Assembly: GCA_002479765.1 (NCBI GenBank)
Contig: DLOZ01000025.1
Location: forward strand, 53,129-117,128
Length of the DNA: 64,000 nt
Origin: Sphingomonadales bacterium UBA7471
GTDB taxonomy: Bacteria > Pseudomonadota > Alphaproteobacteria > Sphingomonadales > Sphingomonadaceae
Direction: 5' to 3'
How positions within the stretch are numbered: the stretch's first letter is position 1; each line of letters starts with the position of its first letter. Below, piece by piece: positions 61,641 to 64,000 of this stretch. The position numbers and the translations under genes were made by a program. Under the pieces are notes generated by a model, which was not told the origin of the DNA, made no database searches, and saw nothing but the letters and a program-made list of their open reading frames with translations.

Positions 61641-61686
61641 TGCCTAATATTTAGGCAGAGATACTAGACTGATTAAATTTTAGGCA
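61641..61686. promoter_or_regulatory. TGCCTAA/TTAGGCA palindrome plus a third half-site
   Basis: TGCCTAA-TAT-TTAGGCA (61641-61657) is a perfect 7-bp palindrome, and TTAGGCA recurs at 61680-61686. The cluster is immediately after the EEP gene and upstream of the glnK promoter. It may be a binding site of an unknown regulator acting on glnK-amt or simply a structured 3' end. Confidence 0.45.
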
Positions 61687-61762
61687 TATCAAAGGGTGGT
61701 GGCGCTTATATGCGCTGCCCCTATCGCCTGTAATCGGCGCATTTACGTGTATTCCCCGTTTC

Positions 61763-61778
61763 TGGCACGGCGTTTGCA
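61763..61778 (+). promoter_or_regulatory. Sigma-54 promoter of glnK-amt
   Basis: TGGCACGGCGTTTGCA matches the -24/-12 consensus TGGCAC-N5-TTGCA exactly. It lies 34 bp before the glnK start, where NtrC-dependent promoters of PII/Amt operons normally are. Confidence 0.92.
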
Positions 61779-61811
61779 TATTGCATTGCACAACCAAAAT
61801 TGGGGGCGTGC

Positions 61812-62150
61812 ATGAAATATATTATTGCCATTATTAAGCCGCACAAGCTGGACCCGGTGCGCGAAGCGCTCACCGCGCTCGGCGTGTCGGGTATGACCGT
61901 GACGGAGGTCAAAGGCTTTGGCCGACAAAAAGGGCAGACCGAAATTTATCGCGGTGCCGAATATGCAACCAACATGGTGCCCAAGGTGAAAATCGAGGTC
62001 GCGTGCGCGTCCGATCAAGCCCCTGCCGTGGTCGAGGCCATTCAGCAGGCCGCCGAAACAGGCGCCATTGGTGATGGAAAGATATTTGAATTCGAACTTG
62101 CCGGTGCCCTGCGCATCCGCACGGGCGACACCAACGAAACCGCGCTTTGA
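61812..62150 (+). CDS. glnK: Nitrogen regulatory protein PII (GlnK/GlnB)
   Basis: A 112-residue protein from ATG 61812. It has KYIIAIIKPHKLDPVREAL, the flexible T-loop GQTEIYRGAEYATNMVPKVKIEV with the uridylylation Tyr in R-G-A-E-Y, and GAIGDGKIFEF. PII proteins bind ATP/ADP and 2-oxoglutarate and gate AmtB and GlnE. Being next to amt and behind a sigma-54 promoter it is named glnK rather than glnB. Confidence 0.95.
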   Translation: MKYIIAIIKPHKLDPVREALTALGVSGMTVTEVKGFGRQKGQTEIYRGAEYATNMVPKVKIEVACASDQAPAVVEAIQQAAETGAIGDGKIFEFELAGALRIRTGDTNETAL

Positions 62151-62181
62151 CGCGACAATAGCAAGCTAGGGGAACCAGAAA

Positions 62182-63645
62182 ATGTCCAAGACACTTAAGT
62201 TTCTAGGCGCGGCGGGGGCGACATTGTTCGCTGCTTTGCCCGCCTTCGCACAGGAGGCAGCCGAAAAAGCTGCTGATGGCGCGGCAGCGGTGGCGGTTGC
62301 CGTCGCCGACGGCCCGATTAAGGCACCGACCGTTGAACAAATGGCCGGCATGGTCGACAAGGGCGATACGACGTGGATGCTCATTAGCTCTGCATTGGTA
62401 TTGCTGATGTCGATTCCGGCGCTTGCGCTGTTTTACGGCGGCCTTGTCCGCACCAAAAATATGCTCAGCCTGCTGATGCAGGTGTTTATGATTGTGTCGG
62501 TCGCGGCGCTTGTCTGGGTCACTTATGGCTACAGCCTCGCCTTCACCAGCGGTAACGCCTTCATCGGTGGCTTTTCCAAGATATTCCTTCAGGGCGTTAA
62601 TGCCACGACGTACGCGGCCACGTTCAGCAACAATGTCTACATTCCGGAATATGCCTTTGTGGTGTTCCAGATGACCTTTGCCTGCATTACGCCGGCGTTG
62701 ATCGTCGGCGCATTTGCAGAGCGTATCAAGTTCACACCCTTGATGATCTTCACGGTATTGTGGCTGACGTTGGCTTATTTCCCGATCGCACATATGGTGT
62801 GGTACTGGGCTGGACCAGACTTTCTGGTGGATGCACCGACCGACATGGGTCTGCTGTGGGGCTGGGGTGCACTTGATTTCGCTGGCGGCACGGTCGTCCA
62901 CATCAATGCCGGTATTGCGGGTCTTGTCGGCTGCCTCATCATTGGCAAGCGCGTCGGCCATGGCAAAGAAGCAACGCCGCCACACTCGATGACCATGACC
63001 ATGATTGGTGCGTCGCTTCTGTGGGTGGGCTGGTTCGGCTTTAACGCTGGCTCCAACTTGGAAGCCAACGGCCTTGCTGCCCTTGCCTTCATCAACACCT
63101 TTGTCGCCACGGCTGCCGCTGCGGTTGCATGGTGCCTGATTGAACAGTTCCACCATGGTAAGCCTTCGTTGTTGGGTGCGGTTACCGGCGCGGTTGCGGG
63201 TCTGGTTGCGATTACGCCAGCCAGCGGATTTGCAGCGCCCATGACCTCCATCCTCCTCGGATTTGCAGCATCGGGTCTATGCTATGTCTTCGTCGCTTAT
63301 GTGAAGAACAAGCTTGGCTATGACGATACGCTGGATGTCTTCGGTGTCCATGGCATCGGCGGTATTGTCGGCGCGATCGCCACCGGCGTGGTCGCTGACC
63401 CCGCATTGGGCGGTCAGGGCTGGATTGACTACACCGTCTTCCCCGCCATCCCCGGTGAATATGACATGGCCGGTCAGGTGATGACTCAGGCCTGGGCCGT
63501 CGGCACGACGGTATTGTGGACGGCGGTTGTCTCGGCAATCCTGTTCTACGGACTGAAATTCACCACAGGCCTGCGTCCCGCAGAAGATGCAGAACGCGAA
63601 GGCCTGGACATCACCGAACATGGTGAGCGTGCGTATAATTATTAA
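62182..63645 (+). CDS. amt: Ammonium transporter
   Basis: A 487-residue protein 31 bp after glnK. A cleavable signal peptide (LKFLGAAGATLFAALPAFA-QE) is followed by eleven membrane helices. Family signatures are ALALFYGGLVRTKNMLS, DFAGGTVVHINAGIAGLVG and FGVHGIGGIVGAIATG, the last with a conserved pore His. It takes up ammonium and is closed by GlnK when nitrogen is plentiful. It is the last gene in the window on this strand. Confidence 0.96.
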   Translation: MSKTLKFLGAAGATLFAALPAFAQEAAEKAADGAAAVAVAVADGPIKAPTVEQMAGMVDKGDTTWMLISSALVLLMSIPALALFYGGLVRTKNMLSLLMQVFMIVSVAALVWVTYGYSLAFTSGNAFIGGFSKIFLQGVNATTYAATFSNNVYIPEYAFVVFQMTFACITPALIVGAFAERIKFTPLMIFTVLWLTLAYFPIAHMVWYWAGPDFLVDAPTDMGLLWGWGALDFAGGTVVHINAGIAGLVGCLIIGKRVGHGKEATPPHSMTMTMIGASLLWVGWFGFNAGSNLEANGLAALAFINTFVATAAAAVAWCLIEQFHHGKPSLLGAVTGAVAGLVAITPASGFAAPMTSILLGFAASGLCYVFVAYVKNKLGYDDTLDVFGVHGIGGIVGAIATGVVADPALGGQGWIDYTVFPAIPGEYDMAGQVMTQAWAVGTTVLWTAVVSAILFYGLKFTTGLRPAEDAEREGLDITEHGERAYNY

Positions 63646-63651
63646 TCGGGA

Positions 63652-63695
63652 GTGCGGCAGAAAAAGTGGGAACCGGTTTTTCGCTTCGTCCGCAC
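63652..63695. repeat. Inverted repeat directly after amt
   Basis: GTGCGG (63652-63657) / CCGCAC (63690-63695) enclose AAAAA (63661-63665) and TTTTT (63677-63681) around GTGGGAACCGG. The GAAAAAGTGGGAACCGGTTTTTC-type unit is familiar from many alphaproteobacterial genomes. It could act in 3' mRNA stability. Confidence 0.6.
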
Positions 63696-63720
63696 GACCC
63701 AACTAAAATTTCAGCTTGGC

Positions 63721-63824
63721 GGCGGGGCGTTCTCTCCGATCCTAATACGCCCCGCCTCCTCCCGATGTTCCTCCCGCGAACATCCAACTCATGGCCCGGA
63801 CCCGCGATGGTTCGGGCCTTTTTT
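63721..63824 (+). ncRNA. Candidate 3'-end small RNA with a CCUCCC-loop hairpin and terminator
   Basis: Three consecutive hairpins lie after amt without any reading frame. They are a 10-bp stem GGCGGGGCGT/ACGCCCCGCC (63721-63730 with 63747-63756), a perfect GATGTTC/GAACATC stem with loop CTCCCGC (63764-63770 with 63778-63784), and a 10-bp terminator (63793-63802 with 63809-63818) ending in TTTTTT. The CTCCC loop can pair with Shine-Dalgarno sequences. It could be a processed 3' UTR of amt or an independent sRNA; no promoter is recognised. Confidence 0.5.
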
Positions 63825-63826
63825 GT
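63793..63826 (+). terminator. Rho-independent terminator after the amt 3' region
   Basis: Stem GGCCCGGACC / GGTTCGGGCC with loop CGCGAT followed by TTTTTT. Confidence 0.9.
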
Positions 63827-64000
63827 GCGCAAAAAACAACTTTCCTACAAATAACCATATGGGTTATTCGAGTCGCGTCAGTCAGGCGGCGGTCCGGAAC
63901 GCTGGTCGGGATGACGGGAACGCTGGCGGGGAAACCTGTTGGCACGGTCGGCGCGATAGGGTGCGTGCTTCAGCCTGAAAAAAGGGCCTGTTGCATCAAG
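63827..64000. other. Window end without a supported gene
   Basis: No reading frame with recognisable similarity. The window ends in GGGCCTGTTGCATCAAG, so a gene or element may start beyond it. Confidence 0.3.

Noticed and set aside
63652..63978. A 108-codon frame after amt
   Set aside because: It runs through three strong hairpins and a terminator, which is the better explanation.
1..64000. CRISPR array
   Set aside because: No regularly spaced direct repeats with unique spacers were seen in the window.

Overview
The window looks like chromosomal DNA of an alphaproteobacterium, most probably of the order Sphingomonadales. The evidence is the GC-rich core gene set (Coq4 for ubiquinone, PurL, GlnE, Tgt, ErpA, TldD), the catabolic acyl-CoA dehydrogenase/SDR clusters, and dispersed intergenic palindromes of the kind common in that group. 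The genus assignment is inference; no rRNA gene is present.

Layout. 1-8.3 kb: start of argH (cut by the window edge), a TlpA lipoprotein, tRNA-Val(TAC), a MarR-like regulator, an exported M3 peptidase, an SPFH/ribbon-helix-helix/membrane-protein operon, an S1/P1 nuclease and ispG. 8.3-21.7 kb: a membrane protein, GNAT and EamA genes, then a catabolic region made of a seven-gene minus-strand operon (MFS_2, acyl-CoA dehydrogenase, Zn-alcohol dehydrogenase, APH-like kinase, two SDRs, class C beta-lactamase-like hydrolase) facing a plus-strand pair of acyl-CoA dehydrogenases and an SDR. 21.7-22.4 kb: a protein-free stretch with three strong hairpins that looks like small-RNA genes. 22.4-37 kb: purL, coq4, a DUF418 protein, bfd-bfr iron storage, an HPt protein, der-bamB-TPR, panB, an autoregulation-like membrane protein/XRE pair, GDPD, and small accessory genes.

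37-49.7 kb is a genomic island of about 12.7 kb with visibly lower GC, inserted at the 3' end of guaA. The displaced original end of guaA (codons for I-E-W-E-stop) survives at 36983-36997, and the present guaA end (49662-49676) is a slightly different copy brought by the island. A tyrosine integrase lies next to guaA, and matching repeat motifs sit just inside both ends. Cargo is a complete type I restriction-modification system (hsdM-hsdS-hsdR), a short H-NS-like protein divergent from it across a near-perfect 13-bp inverted repeat, a protein with a HEPN-type R-x4-H motif, a small catalytic-domain-only tyrosine recombinase, a DUF6641 protein, a PD-(D/E)xK-like protein and three unknown proteins. 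No relaxase, conjugation or replication gene is visible.

49.7-64 kb: guaA, a TetR-type regulator, xth, erpA, an M23 peptidase, a Bcp peroxiredoxin, glnE-tgt, tldD, an EEP-family hydrolase, and the nitrogen-control pair glnK-amt behind a consensus sigma-54 promoter. A structured non-coding segment with a C-rich hairpin loop and a strong terminator follows amt. It resembles the C-rich hairpin upstream of purL, so the two may be related regulatory RNAs.
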